A stretch of DNA of 64,000 nt from Candidatus Saccharibacteria bacterium UBA6209 (GTDB lineage Bacteria; Patescibacteriota; Saccharimonadia; Saccharimonadales; Saccharimonadaceae). The notes under the pieces are model-generated. The model searched no databases, was not told where the DNA came from, and was given only the letters and a program-made list of their open reading frames with translations. Below are positions 49,571 to 58,715 of this stretch, one piece after another (the stretch's first letter is position 1; every line of letters begins with the position of its first letter). Position numbers and translations under genes: made by a program. Location: assembly GCA_002421965.1 (NCBI GenBank), contig DISN01000014.1, positions 1 to 64,000 of the forward strand. The letters run 5' to 3'.

Positions 49571-51544
49571 TTACAGCTGGCTGCGAATATCGGCTATCAG
49601 ATCCCTTAACTCGGCGGCTTTCTCAAACTCTAGGTTTGCGCTTGCCATGTCCATCTGTGCAGATAGCTCTTTAATGAGCCGAGAATACTCGTCTTTGGGA
49701 ACTTTTTTAATATCAATAATCTTCTTTTTGTCAGTTTCTTTTTGCGGGATAATTGCCCGAAGCCCCTCGTCAATCTTTTTCTTGACCGAAGTTGGCGTAA
49801 TGCCGTGTTCTTGGTTGTAGGCTTTTTGAATATCGCGTCGGCGATTTGTCTCGTCGATTGCTCGCTGCATAGAACCAGTCATTCTGTCAGCATACATCAG
49901 TACTCGACCCTCTTCGTGCCGCGCCGCTCGACCGATCGTTTGTATTAGGGCACTTTCCGACCTCAAGAAACCTTCTTTGTCGGCATCCATTATTGCCACC
50001 AAGCTCACCTCGGGCAAGTCCAAACCCTCTCTTAGCAGGTTAATTCCAACCACCACATCGAACACTCCCTCTCGAAGTTGACGCAGTATATCGCCACGCT
50101 CCAGCGTATCGATATCGCTATGCAGATAGGCTGTCTTGACACCATTTTCCTCTAAATAGGCGCTCAAATCTTCAGCCATACGCTTAGTCAGGGTCGTCAC
50201 CAGTACTCTCTGGTTTTTAGAAACACGCTGGCTAATCTCATGCATCAGATCATCAATCTGCCCGTCAATTTCTCGAACCTCAATCTCCGGGTCAAGTAAT
50301 CCGGTTGGTCGGATAACCTGCTGCGCCGGCTCCGGTGAGTGCTGAATCTCATAATCACCTGGCGTCGCCGAAACGTAAATTGCCTGGTTTATGTGCTGTT
50401 TAAATTCATCAAATCTCAGCGGACGGTTATCAAGGGCGCTCGGCAACCTAAAGCCATGCTCGACCAGAGTCTCTTTCCTGGCACGGTCACCATTATACAT
50501 TCCACGTACTTGTGGCAGGGTCATATGGCTCTCATCGACAAGCAGCAGCCAATCATCTGGGAAATAGTCAATGAGAGTCGCTGGCTGCTCGCCAGGCTCG
50601 CGGTCAGTTAGGTAGCGGCTATAGTTTTCGATTCCCTTAACAAATCCAGTTTCGCGAAGCATCTCTAGGTCAAATTTTGTTCGCTGACTTAGTCGTTGAG
50701 CTTCGAGTAGTTTATTATTTTTCTCGAGCCATGCCATCCTATCGGTAAATTCCTGCTCAATTTGCTCGATAGCCTGATTTATCCTATCTCTTGGAGTGGC
50801 ATAGTGACTAGATGGAAATACCACTAGATTATCGACTTCCTCGAGCACCTCGCCGGTCAGAGAGTCAAACTTAGTCAATCGATCAATATCATCACCAAAA
50901 AACTCAACTCTAACCGCCGTGTCGGATCCCGCCGGGAAAATATCAACCACATCGCCGCGCACTCGGAAATTACCTCGAACAAACTCAAGATCATTACGAC
51001 GATACTGGATGTCAGTTAGCAAACGGATAAATTTGTCCTGTTTACGCTTCTCACCTCGCTTTAGATTAATCGCCATCTCAGCGTAAGTGTCAGGCGAGCC
51101 AATGCCATAGATACAGCTAACACTAGCGACAATGATCACATCCCGCCTGGTCAGCAGTGCACTAGTGGCCGCATGGCGCAATCGGTCAATCTCTTCGTTA
51201 ATCTTGCTGTCTTTTTCGATGTAAGTATCAGAGCTAGCAATATACGCCTCTGGCTGGTAATAGTCGAAGTAACTTACAAAATAATGCACCTCGTTATCAG
51301 GGAAAAACTCCTTAAATTCAGAGAACAATTGAGCTGCTAGCGTCTTGTTGTGCGCTAGAACTAATGTCGGCACATTGCGATTAGCGATAATATTTGCCAT
51401 AGTAAATGTCTTGCCCGAACCAGTTACGCCCAACAGCGTCTGCTCATGCTCGCCGCGGCCAAGTCCTTCGCAAAGTTGAGCAATTGCCGATGGCTGATCG
51501 CCGGTCGGCTGATATTTTGACTCTAGACGAAACTGTTGACTCAT
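49571..51544 (-). CDS. uvrB: excinuclease ABC subunit B
   Basis: Damage-verification helicase-like subunit of nucleotide excision repair; 657 aa, full length. Walker [14 protein letters not shown] near residue 40, the beta-hairpin region [11 protein letters not shown] near 93, DESH box [10 protein letters not shown] near 335, SATPGDYE near 408, QTIGRAARH near 540, and a C-terminal UVR motif ([20 protein letters not shown]) for UvrC. TAAAAT (51551-51556) lies 6 nt before the ATG; monocistronic. Confidence 0.97.
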   Translation of the reverse strand: MSQQFRLESKYQPTGDQPSAIAQLCEGLGRGEHEQTLLGVTGSGKTFTMANIIANRNVPTLVLAHNKTLAAQLFSEFKEFFPDNEVHYFVSYFDYYQPEAYIASSDTYIEKDSKINEEIDRLRHAATSALLTRRDVIIVASVSCIYGIGSPDTYAEMAINLKRGEKRKQDKFIRLLTDIQYRRNDLEFVRGNFRVRGDVVDIFPAGSDTAVRVEFFGDDIDRLTKFDSLTGEVLEEVDNLVVFPSSHYATPRDRINQAIEQIEQEFTDRMAWLEKNNKLLEAQRLSQRTKFDLEMLRETGFVKGIENYSRYLTDREPGEQPATLIDYFPDDWLLLVDESHMTLPQVRGMYNGDRARKETLVEHGFRLPSALDNRPLRFDEFKQHINQAIYVSATPGDYEIQHSPEPAQQVIRPTGLLDPEIEVREIDGQIDDLMHEISQRVSKNQRVLVTTLTKRMAEDLSAYLEENGVKTAYLHSDIDTLERGDILRQLREGVFDVVVGINLLREGLDLPEVSLVAIMDADKEGFLRSESALIQTIGRAARHEEGRVLMYADRMTGSMQRAIDETNRRRDIQKAYNQEHGITPTSVKKKIDEGLRAIIPQKETDKKKIIDIKKVPKDEYSRLIKELSAQMDMASANLEFEKAAELRDLIADIRSQL

Positions 51545-51626
51545 CCTTATATTTTACCATGAATCGCAATCTAGCGGCACGCTCCAGCTCTGGTGACGGC
51601 ATTTGTTGATTAAAATCATAGACCTA

Positions 51627-51656
51627 TTGACAAACATAAGTACTTTGTGTTACAAT
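51627..51656 (+). promoter_or_regulatory. promoter of the LOG gene
   Basis: TTGACA (51627-51632), 18 bp, TACAAT (51651-51656), with a ~30-nt A-rich leader before ATG 51694. Confidence 0.75.
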
Positions 51657-51693
51657 GAAAGTATAGATTTGTAAAAAACAGAAAGAAAAAAAT

Positions 51694-52374
51694 ATGCAGC
51701 CAACAACAATCGCACCAGCTTGTATACCTCGAGAAATTCAACTTCAGGCAGCAATGTTTCGACTAGAGAAGGTCGATGACCAAATTGCCGCCGGATACGA
51801 AGTTATCAGAAAGTACCACAAAACTGTCACTGTTTTTGGCTCAGCTAGGACCCAGGAAGACAACGAATATTACCAAAAGGCCCGTGAACTCGGTGCTATG
51901 CTCGCCCGCGAAGGCTATGCGGTTGTTACTGGCGGTGGTGGCGGCATTATGGAAGCAGCCAACCGAGGAGCCAAAGAAGCTGGCGGCACATCGATTGGCT
52001 TTAATATTATATTGCCTCACGAGCAGTCACTAAACGACTACACAACCGATTCATTTGCCTTCTCGCACTTTGCACCACGCAAAATTGTCATGACAATGAT
52101 GTCTGACGCTTATGTCTACTTCCCTGGTGGATTTGGCACAGTCGATGAATTATCAGAAATTCTAACGCTGACTCAGACCAAAAAAATCAGCAAGGCCCCA
52201 ATATTTTTGTACGATAACCGTTTCTGGTCAAAGTGGCATACCTTTGTCACAGAAACAATGCGCGACCAAGAGCACGTAATTTCTGATGGTGACGAGAACC
52301 TATACACCGTCACTGAAAACCTCGAACAAATCGTCGAAGGTATCAAGCAAAACAAAACCTACTGCAATCACTAG
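51694..52374 (+). CDS. LOG family protein (TIGR00730-type nucleotide 5'-monophosphate phosphoribohydrolase)
   Basis: 226 aa. Rossmann fold with VFGSART near residue 47, GYAVVTGGGGGIMEAANRGA near 75 and the signature PGGFGTVDEL near 149. Members release bases from nucleoside monophosphates (cytokinin activation in plants); in bacteria they are often nucleotide-salvage or housekeeping enzymes. Acts in the cytoplasm. Has its own promoter. Overlaps convergent pfkB by 4 bp. Confidence 0.92.
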   Translation: MQPTTIAPACIPREIQLQAAMFRLEKVDDQIAAGYEVIRKYHKTVTVFGSARTQEDNEYYQKARELGAMLAREGYAVVTGGGGGIMEAANRGAKEAGGTSIGFNIILPHEQSLNDYTTDSFAFSHFAPRKIVMTMMSDAYVYFPGGFGTVDELSEILTLTQTKKISKAPIFLYDNRFWSKWHTFVTETMRDQEHVISDGDENLYTVTENLEQIVEGIKQNKTYCNH

Positions 52375-53846
52375 AGAGTTTTGAGCTGGTAGTCATCCGG
52401 CGAATGATCCAATAGCTCTTGTATTTCGTCAGTGGTGAGTAGGCCTGCCTGCTCGCCCATCTCTTGGATTACGCTCATGCTATTAATTGGCGCCCTAAGT
52501 AGTGCTTCGTCAAAGACCGTGCCCTTTGCCAGTTCGGCCACCAATGTTGCGGCGAACGCATCGCCTGCACCGCTACGGTCTAGCGGTCGACTTGGATCTG
52601 GGTAACTCGGTACTTCGTACATTTTCTCGCCATCATAGGCAAATGCACCGCGCGGTCCATCAGTAATTACCACTAGCTTCGGACCCAGTTCAGCCAATTC
52701 ACTCAGCAGTGGCTTAATAGCCCTAGATTCTCGGCCAGATAGCGCCATAGCTTCATCGAAATTCAAAATCAAAACATGGGTTAGCTTCAATATCTTCGCC
52801 AGCTTTTGCTTACCCCACTTCAGATGCGATGGACCCGGCTGAAATGCCAGCTTTATAGCCGTATCTTTCTCCAGATAGTCAGCCAGGGACTCGTGAAGAT
52901 GCCAAGAGTCATCAGATATCATCGACAGATAAACCCAATCAGGGCGACAGGCGGGGTCGCGCCACAAGTAGTCATACTGCTGATAGTTCGCAATGATAGT
53001 TCGTTCGGCACCACGGCGCAAAACGTAGTGGTGATTGGTGCGCTGATGCTTTTTAGTAGAAACCCCGCTCATGTCGATACCATTTGAGCGTAGATAATTC
53101 AGCGTCAAGCGTCCAACACCATCATCGCCAATCCAGGACATCAGACTCGGCTGAACGTTTAGCTTAGCAAACGCTACACTAGCGTTGGCAGCACCACCAA
53201 CAGCGTCTTGGGTATTGGCAGTCTCGGCCAATATCTTTGAGCCTAGACTGATTGCCAGTCTGCGATTAAGCTTGCCCCCTGTTAGCTCAGCGTCATCGCG
53301 CCCGAGTGTCATCATTACTTCAGTAGCTATGTCTCCAATTGCGATAATTGACGGCCTGCCAAATGATACATGGCAAAAATTAGGTTTTGCTGTTGGCCAA
53401 CTTACACGGCCGGCCACTTGCTGAACTCTTTGCTCGCTAACCCTGGGGTGTGCCGAGTAACGCCGAGTGATCTCCCAGCCCAGACCCTTCTTGGCAGCAG
53501 CAGTGCTTCGCTCGGCAATTGGAAGCTGGTGATGGTAGTTATTGATTGCATCAACGGTGTTAAAAGATATAATGTCGCCGTCGATATCAACCAGCACATA
53601 GTCAGTATCCTCGAGTAGCGACATGAATTGCCCCGTAGCAACGGCGCTAATTAAAGCATAGTAAACTTCCTCTGCGGTGGTATCATTTGGATCAAGCCCA
53701 AGGCGTCGCATAACTAGATGGGCTTTTGATAGTATGTCAGCTATTAGTCGGACATCTACTCCGTCCCTAGCGAGAAGCTGCAGCTCACGAATAGCCAAAG
53801 AATCAGCCGAGCCGCCACCAAGTAGTGTAATTAATTTATGCGCCAT
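52371..53846 (-). CDS. PfkB-family sugar kinase with ~165-residue N-terminal extension
   Basis: 491 aa, where PfkB kinases are usually about 300-330. The kinase occupies about 165-491: AVGGAANASVAFAKL near 217, DDGVGRLTLNYLRSNGIDM near 245, and the anion-hole/catalytic motif DRSGAGDAFAATL near 432. Residues 1-165 form an unrecognised helical domain (ADILSKAHLVMRRLGLDPNDTT, then VDIDGDIISFNT). Substrate unknown; the operon suggests a sugar or sugar phosphate. Last gene of the sugar operon, overlapping the previous kinase by 11 bp. Confidence 0.85.
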   Translation of the reverse strand: MAHKLITLLGGGSADSLAIRELQLLARDGVDVRLIADILSKAHLVMRRLGLDPNDTTAEEVYYALISAVATGQFMSLLEDTDYVLVDIDGDIISFNTVDAINNYHHQLPIAERSTAAAKKGLGWEITRRYSAHPRVSEQRVQQVAGRVSWPTAKPNFCHVSFGRPSIIAIGDIATEVMMTLGRDDAELTGGKLNRRLAISLGSKILAETANTQDAVGGAANASVAFAKLNVQPSLMSWIGDDGVGRLTLNYLRSNGIDMSGVSTKKHQRTNHHYVLRRGAERTIIANYQQYDYLWRDPACRPDWVYLSMISDDSWHLHESLADYLEKDTAIKLAFQPGPSHLKWGKQKLAKILKLTHVLILNFDEAMALSGRESRAIKPLLSELAELGPKLVVITDGPRGAFAYDGEKMYEVPSYPDPSRPLDRSGAGDAFAATLVAELAKGTVFDEALLRAPINSMSVIQEMGEQAGLLTTDEIQELLDHSPDDYQLKTL

Positions 53847-54825
53847 GCCCTACCCTTTCTATGTTTACCGCTTTTTCGCTTATCGGCATCGTATGAAGCT
53901 CGACTCCTCGGTGTAATATGCCAGATTTAGCACCCATCTTTTGAACAACCGAAGAGGCGTTAGCGCTAGCGAATATTACCGAATCTCTGAGGCTCGCGCC
54001 GTTGGCCCATTGACTCAAAAATCCCGAACCAAAAGCGTCGCCAGCACCAGTCTGATCGACAACTTCACGCTCCTCATAACGGCCAGCGCGGATTATTGTC
54101 TTGCCGTCTGTCGCCACCACGCCGTTACCACCATCGGTCACAATCACTACTGGTACAATATTTAGCGCGTGCATAGCCAGCTCCTCCAGGTCATCGCCCT
54201 GAACTAGCTTTTTCATCTCTTCTCGATTAGTAATTAGAACGTCTACGTCCTCGAGTAGTCCCCTCAGCTCTTGCTGCATAGCTAATTCTTTTTTGCCAGG
54301 GTTAAAACAGATCTTCATGCCGGCCTGCTTGGCCTGGCTAAATAAAGCATCTAGAGATTTCATCGAACCGCTCAAAGTTGTTACGTATAGCCAATCAGCC
54401 TGCACTCCATCAAGGCTCAGTTGCTCTGGACGATAATGCGTCGATGCGCCACGGTAAGTTAGAATTGTACGCTCGCCATTTGGCGCGACCAGCAACACCG
54501 AGTAGCCCGTGCTATGAGTGTCGCTGTAGGATACCAGCGTCGTGTCAACATTCTCGCGGTCGAGCTCCTCCAGGACAACCTGGCCAGCTGGATCACGACC
54601 AATGGCACCCATGAACTGCACTTCGTGGCCCTGACGAGCAAAAGTCACAGCTGCATTAGTAGCACCGCCTCCAGTACCGAAAAATATCGTGTTGACATCG
54701 GCCTTTGAGCCCAATTCCAACTCCTGAAAACAAGTATCAGGATTTATACAAACTGGAGCAAAGGCGTCTGAGTTGCTTAAGAAAACATCCTGAACCGCTG
54801 CACCGACTGTTACGAACTTCACCAC
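53836..54825 (-). CDS. PfkB-family carbohydrate kinase
   Basis: 329 aa ribokinase-fold kinase. FGTGGGATNAAVTFARQGHEV near 48 (substrate-binding GG), GRDPAGQVVLEELDRENVDT, and the catalytic DQTGAGDAFGSGF near 253. Could phosphorylate fructose 6-phosphate, ribose, adenosine or another sugar; the neighbouring aldolase and transketolase genes favour a hexose/pentose phosphate role. Starts one base after the aldolase stop. Confidence 0.88.
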   Translation of the reverse strand: MVKFVTVGAAVQDVFLSNSDAFAPVCINPDTCFQELELGSKADVNTIFFGTGGGATNAAVTFARQGHEVQFMGAIGRDPAGQVVLEELDRENVDTTLVSYSDTHSTGYSVLLVAPNGERTILTYRGASTHYRPEQLSLDGVQADWLYVTTLSGSMKSLDALFSQAKQAGMKICFNPGKKELAMQQELRGLLEDVDVLITNREEMKKLVQGDDLEELAMHALNIVPVVIVTDGGNGVVATDGKTIIRAGRYEEREVVDQTGAGDAFGSGFLSQWANGASLRDSVIFASANASSVVQKMGAKSGILHRGVELHTMPISEKAVNIERVGHGA

Positions 54826-55737
54826 CTAGAGTACCGCCCTACCTGCGCTGCCAAAGGACTGAATCTTCTCTTCGACCACGGCCTGAACTGCACCGTAAAC
54901 CTCAGGCATCAACTTAACGATAGCGTACTCGTCAGGATTTTCTGCTAGAACTTTTTCGAGCGACTTCCTGAAGGCGTATCGCATATCACTATTGATATTG
55001 ATCTTTGAAACGCCAATTCTAGCCGCTTCTTCAAAGTAATGTGCCGGGGTCCCCGAGCCACCGTGAAGGCTAATCTGACAGCCAATAGCCTCTCGGACCC
55101 TTCGAAGCAAATCTAAGTCGAGCTCTTTTGGCACCGGATATTTACCGTGAAGATTGCCAATGGCTGCAGCAAAAGTATCAATACCAGTCGCCTCAACAAA
55201 CGCCCTGGCACCCTCTGGTGTTGAGAAAGTTTTGCGAATCTCATCGTAGTTTATCGCCTCGTCATGAACATTGGAGCTACCGCCAAAATAGTGTGGCTCG
55301 CTCTCAACTAACGCTCCCGTAAACGAAGCATAGTCAACGACCTCCTTGGTCTTCGATACGATCTCTTCGTCGGTTGCGTCGTGGTTAGCCTGAGAGATAT
55401 CTATGTGAATAAACTCGTAGCCAGCGTCGATCGCTTTCTTGGCAGCTTCAACGCTAGGGCTGTGGTCCAAGTTCAGGAACATCTCGATGCCGTACTCGTC
55501 CTTGTAGTTATCAACCATATCGCGAACATTCTCGAGCCCCATAGCTCTAACCTCGCCATCGCTAACCTCCACCAGCACCGGCGAATCAAGCTTCTGAGCC
55601 GCCCTGGCAACGGCAATCAATGTCTCTTGGTTGTCGATATTAAATGCTCCAACCGCAAATCCTTGAGAGCGAGTCCGCTGCATAAGGTGTCGCGCCCTGA
55701 TGGTATTTCGTCTGATCTGCTTAATTGTTAGTCCCAT
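54826..55737 (-). CDS. class II fructose-bisphosphate aldolase (or tagatose/SBP-aldolase relative)
   Basis: Zinc-dependent aldolase, 303 aa. GFAVGAFNIDN near 28, LNLDHSPS near 91 (catalytic Asp and zinc His), GNLHGKYP near 185 and SLHGGSGTP near 215 (zinc His), and ININSDMRYA near 236 match class II aldolases. Splits fructose 1,6-bisphosphate to DHAP and glyceraldehyde 3-phosphate; some members also use sedoheptulose 1,7-bisphosphate. Overlaps tktC by 17 bp. Confidence 0.92.
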   Translation of the reverse strand: MGLTIKQIRRNTIRARHLMQRTRSQGFAVGAFNIDNQETLIAVARAAQKLDSPVLVEVSDGEVRAMGLENVRDMVDNYKDEYGIEMFLNLDHSPSVEAAKKAIDAGYEFIHIDISQANHDATDEEIVSKTKEVVDYASFTGALVESEPHYFGGSSNVHDEAINYDEIRKTFSTPEGARAFVEATGIDTFAAAIGNLHGKYPVPKELDLDLLRRVREAIGCQISLHGGSGTPAHYFEEAARIGVSKININSDMRYAFRKSLEKVLAENPDEYAIVKLMPEVYGAVQAVVEEKIQSFGSAGRAVL

Positions 55738-56692
55738 TTTTGTCCTCCTGGTGATATTGTGGCATCTTGTTAATAAACTCTGTGATATCTGTGGCGATCT
55801 GGTCGAAACTCAATCCATACAATTCCAACAGCTCGCCTGCAGTTCCCGTTTGACCATAGCGATCATCTACACCAATTCGCTTAACTGGCATCGGCAATTT
55901 TTCAGACAATAGCTCGGCTACAGCGCCGCAAAATCCGCCAGCAATTTGCGCTTCTTCGGCAACGACCACTCTACCGCATTTTTTAGCTGACTCCAAGATA
56001 GCGTCTTCGTCAAGCGGCTTGATAGTTGGCACATGCAGAACTTCGGCCGAAATCCCGCGCTGCTCCAGCAGTTCAGCGGCCCTAATCAGCACATATGTCA
56101 TCGTACCAGTACCAATTAAAGCTACGTCACTACCTTCACGCAATCTCTTTGCCTTGCCGACAACAAACGGCTCACTGTCCAAAAATTGCTCTGTCTTTTC
56201 GCGGGCCAACCTAACGTAAGCTGGCTTGTCGTAATTAGCAAGCGATATAGCTACCTGCTCAGCCTCGGTACTATCGCCCGGAGACATTACAGCCATATTT
56301 GGCATCACTCTCATGAGGGCGGTATCTTCTAGGGCCTGGTGCGTCGCCCCATCCGGGCCAACATTTAGCCCAGCGTGAGTTCCAACTATGGTCACGGGTT
56401 GATTGTTGATGCCGATTGTTGTTCTAATCTGCTCCCAGTTACGACCAGGGCTAAATGCAGCGTAACTTGCAACATACGGTCTCCAGCCAACATGCGCCAA
56501 GCCACTAGCAACGGTCACGAGATTTTGCTCCGCTACACCAACCTCGATATACCTGCCAGGCATCGCTTCCTGAAATTGAGAAAACCCAGTACTCTCCGCC
56601 AGATCAGCAGACAATGCAACGACCTTGTCGTTTGCCTGACCGGCAATTACTAAGCCGCGGCCAAAACCAATTCGCATCGACTCGCTAGACAT
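55721..56692 (-). CDS. transketolase, C-terminal subunit
   Basis: 323 aa, split-transketolase Pyr and C-terminal domains. ATG 56692 gives the natural N-terminus (SSESMRIGFGRGLV) with an 8-bp overlap of tktN; a longer reading from 56830 would invade it. IEVGVAEQNLVTVASGLAHVG carries the catalytic Glu near 49, GTHAGLNVGPDGATHQALED is the substrate loop near 103, and the transketolase_C domain covers about 190-310. Works as a heterodimer with tktN. Confidence 0.94.
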   Translation of the reverse strand: MSSESMRIGFGRGLVIAGQANDKVVALSADLAESTGFSQFQEAMPGRYIEVGVAEQNLVTVASGLAHVGWRPYVASYAAFSPGRNWEQIRTTIGINNQPVTIVGTHAGLNVGPDGATHQALEDTALMRVMPNMAVMSPGDSTEAEQVAISLANYDKPAYVRLAREKTEQFLDSEPFVVGKAKRLREGSDVALIGTGTMTYVLIRAAELLEQRGISAEVLHVPTIKPLDEDAILESAKKCGRVVVAEEAQIAGGFCGAVAELLSEKLPMPVKRIGVDDRYGQTGTAGELLELYGLSFDQIATDITEFINKMPQYHQEDKNGTNN

Positions 56693-57542
56693 GGTCTGCC
56701 TCCATATACCCGCTATACGACTGTAGTTGCTCAAGAGCCCTAGCCGCCTCTTGCTGACTTGGCGCTTTACCGTGCCACCTATAGTCATATTCCATAAAAT
56801 CAACACCTTTACCGGGAACTGTATGGGCAATTATCACGCTTGGTCGATTAGTGATAGCCCTAGCCATGCTGCAAGCCTCGACGATGCTCTCGACATTGTG
56901 GCCATCGACCTCCTGGACATGCCAGCCAAAGCCCTCCCATTTACTGCGAAGATTCTCGAGTGGCATCACCTGATCTGTTGTACCACTAATTTGAATATTA
57001 TTGCGATCAATTATGCCAATCAACTGCCCCAACTGGTATTTGCTAGCAAACATAGCCGCCTCCCAGATATTGCCCTCGTTTAGTTCACCATCACCCATGG
57101 TGCAATAAACATGTCTCTGCGGATTTCGCTCAAGGTACTGCATGGCGTATGCCATTCCTGCTGCTTGACTTAACCCAGAACCAAGCGGACCGCTGGTCGT
57201 CTCTAGCCCCGGCAACATCTCACGCTCAGGATGACCCTGCAGGCGACTATTAAGTTTCCTGAGAGAACTAAGTTCGTTTTTATCAAAGAAGCCGCGCTCG
57301 GCTAAAGTTGCGTACAAAACCGGTGCGCAATGACCGTTGCTCATCACAAACAAATCACGCTCTGACCAACTCGGCTCATCTGGTTGAATATTCAAAACCT
57401 TGAAATACAGAGCAGCCATTAGATCGGCCATACCCAGTGGACCACCAGGATGACCACTACCAGCCTCTGCAAGCATCTTGATTATACTCTGGCGGATTGA
57501 ATTCGCCTTTTTCTCAACCTGAGAGTAACTAAGCCCACCCAT
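56685..57542 (-). CDS. transketolase, N-terminal (TPP-binding) subunit
   Basis: 285 aa. SGHPGGPLGMADLMAALY near 28, ETTSGPLGSGLSQAAGMAYAM near 114 and the TPP motif GDGELNEGNIWEAA...NN near 151 are diagnostic. With tktC it moves two-carbon units between ketose and aldose phosphates in the non-oxidative pentose phosphate pathway. Separate N and C genes are common in CPR bacteria and archaea. 10 bp after rpe. Confidence 0.95.
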   Translation of the reverse strand: MGGLSYSQVEKKANSIRQSIIKMLAEAGSGHPGGPLGMADLMAALYFKVLNIQPDEPSWSERDLFVMSNGHCAPVLYATLAERGFFDKNELSSLRKLNSRLQGHPEREMLPGLETTSGPLGSGLSQAAGMAYAMQYLERNPQRHVYCTMGDGELNEGNIWEAAMFASKYQLGQLIGIIDRNNIQISGTTDQVMPLENLRSKWEGFGWHVQEVDGHNVESIVEACSMARAITNRPSVIIAHTVPGKGVDFMEYDYRWHGKAPSQQEAARALEQLQSYSGYMEADHV

Positions 57543-57552
57543 AGATCAACCC

Positions 57553-58197
57553 CTACAGAACTCCTGTCTTGGCTATTTCCTGCTGTAGTCTAGAAAACGA
57601 CGCATGCGGATCACTTGCCTTGTGGATTGCACCGCCAACCGCCAAAACATCAACTCCGCCCTGAACTAGACTATAGGCGTTGTCTACGGTCACTCCGCCA
57701 TCCCAGCCGATCTCAACGTTCGGATTGATCGCCTTAATTAGCCTTATCTTTTCTAACTGCATTAAACTAGCAGTACCGCCAAAACGACCAAGTTCACCGC
57801 TAAAGATAAGGACGTGCTCAGCCTCTTGAATTAGTGGCGCAACAGACGAAGGAACAGTTGGACGAAGTAGCGCCAAACCCGCCTTTATGCCGGCCTGCTT
57901 AATTAGCCTTAGGTAGGCAGCTACGTCACCCCTAGCCTCGGCGTGAATAATAATCATATTTGGCTTAAGTGCAATCAGCTTGGGCACAAAATTCTCTAAA
58001 TCGTAGGCCATCACGTGCAGGCCAACTGACCAACCTGCAGGAACCCAAAGATCGCTAATGCCAACAGTAAAAGTCGGCGCAAACTCACCATCGGTTATGT
58101 CGATATGCACCCTCTCGGCAAATCCAGTAATCCGATCGACCTGCTCTTTGTACTCAGCAGGACTAAAGGCGGTAATTGATGGGGCAATCACACTCAT
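57553..58197 (-). CDS. rpe: ribulose-phosphate 3-epimerase family protein
   Basis: 214-aa TIM barrel. Metal and substrate residues are partly visible: APSITAF near 5, HIDITDGEFAPTFTVG near 31, LHVMAYD near 60, IIHAEARGD near 82, and WDGGVTVDNA near 170. The usual PGFGGQ phosphate loop is replaced by SGELGRFGGTA, so it is a diverged member and could act on another pentulose or hexulose phosphate. Overlaps rpiB by 4 bp. Confidence 0.78.
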   Translation of the reverse strand: MSVIAPSITAFSPAEYKEQVDRITGFAERVHIDITDGEFAPTFTVGISDLWVPAGWSVGLHVMAYDLENFVPKLIALKPNMIIIHAEARGDVAAYLRLIKQAGIKAGLALLRPTVPSSVAPLIQEAEHVLIFSGELGRFGGTASLMQLEKIRLIKAINPNVEIGWDGGVTVDNAYSLVQGGVDVLAVGGAIHKASDPHASFSRLQQEIAKTGVL

Positions 58198-58646
58198 GAC
58201 AGTTGATCCAACTGCGCATTGCGCCGATTATATCGTGCCGCGTTAGCGTATGGGGTATTTAGCCAAGTCTCAATAATTCCCTTCCAGGCAGACTCATCGT
58301 CCTCCAGTACTCTTGCAGGCAAGCATAATACATTAGAGTTGTTGTCTTGACGAGTCATCTTTGCCTCGGCTGCATCCCAGATAACGCTGGCTCTGATGCC
58401 CTTAAAACGATTGGCCGCCATACACATACCTTGACCGCCACCACAAATCAAAATCGCCCTAGCATCATCAGACTCATCACCAATCACTCGAAGTGCTGCC
58501 GCTTGTGCAAACTGCGGAAAATCATCATCAGGATTGAGCTCGCGGCCGCCAACATCCTCGACCTCATAGTTATATTTTGCCAAATAGGCAAAGACTTTTT
58601 CTTTTAACAAAAACCCCCTATGGTCAGAACCCAAGTATATCTTCAT
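58194..58646 (-). CDS. rpiB: ribose-5-phosphate isomerase B (RpiB/LacAB family)
   Basis: About 150 aa. MKIYLGSDHRGFLLKE, CGGGQGMCMAANRFKGIRAS near 70 (active-site Cys; normal motif CGTGIGMSIAANK) and RQDNNSNVLCLPAR near 100 match the family. Interconverts ribose 5-phosphate and ribulose 5-phosphate. I choose ATG 58646 because TATACT (58654-58659) is 7 nt upstream; ATG 58652 is only 1 nt from that hexamer. Heads the seven-gene sugar operon. Confidence 0.9.
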   Translation of the reverse strand: MKIYLGSDHRGFLLKEKVFAYLAKYNYEVEDVGGRELNPDDDFPQFAQAAALRVIGDESDDARAILICGGGQGMCMAANRFKGIRASVIWDAAEAKMTRQDNNSNVLCLPARVLEDDESAWKGIIETWLNTPYANAARYNRRNAQLDQLS

Positions 58647-58670
58647 AAGCATAAGTATATCACAAAATGC

Positions 58671-58700
58671 AAAACTAGGCCCTAATGAAGACCTAGTTTT
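58671..58700 (-). terminator. intrinsic terminator of the GAPDH gene
   Basis: AAAACTAGG/CCTAGTTTT stem with a 12-nt loop, then GCATTTTG on the minus strand. Confidence 0.75.
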
Positions 58701-58715
58701 AAGCTGTTAGTGTAG

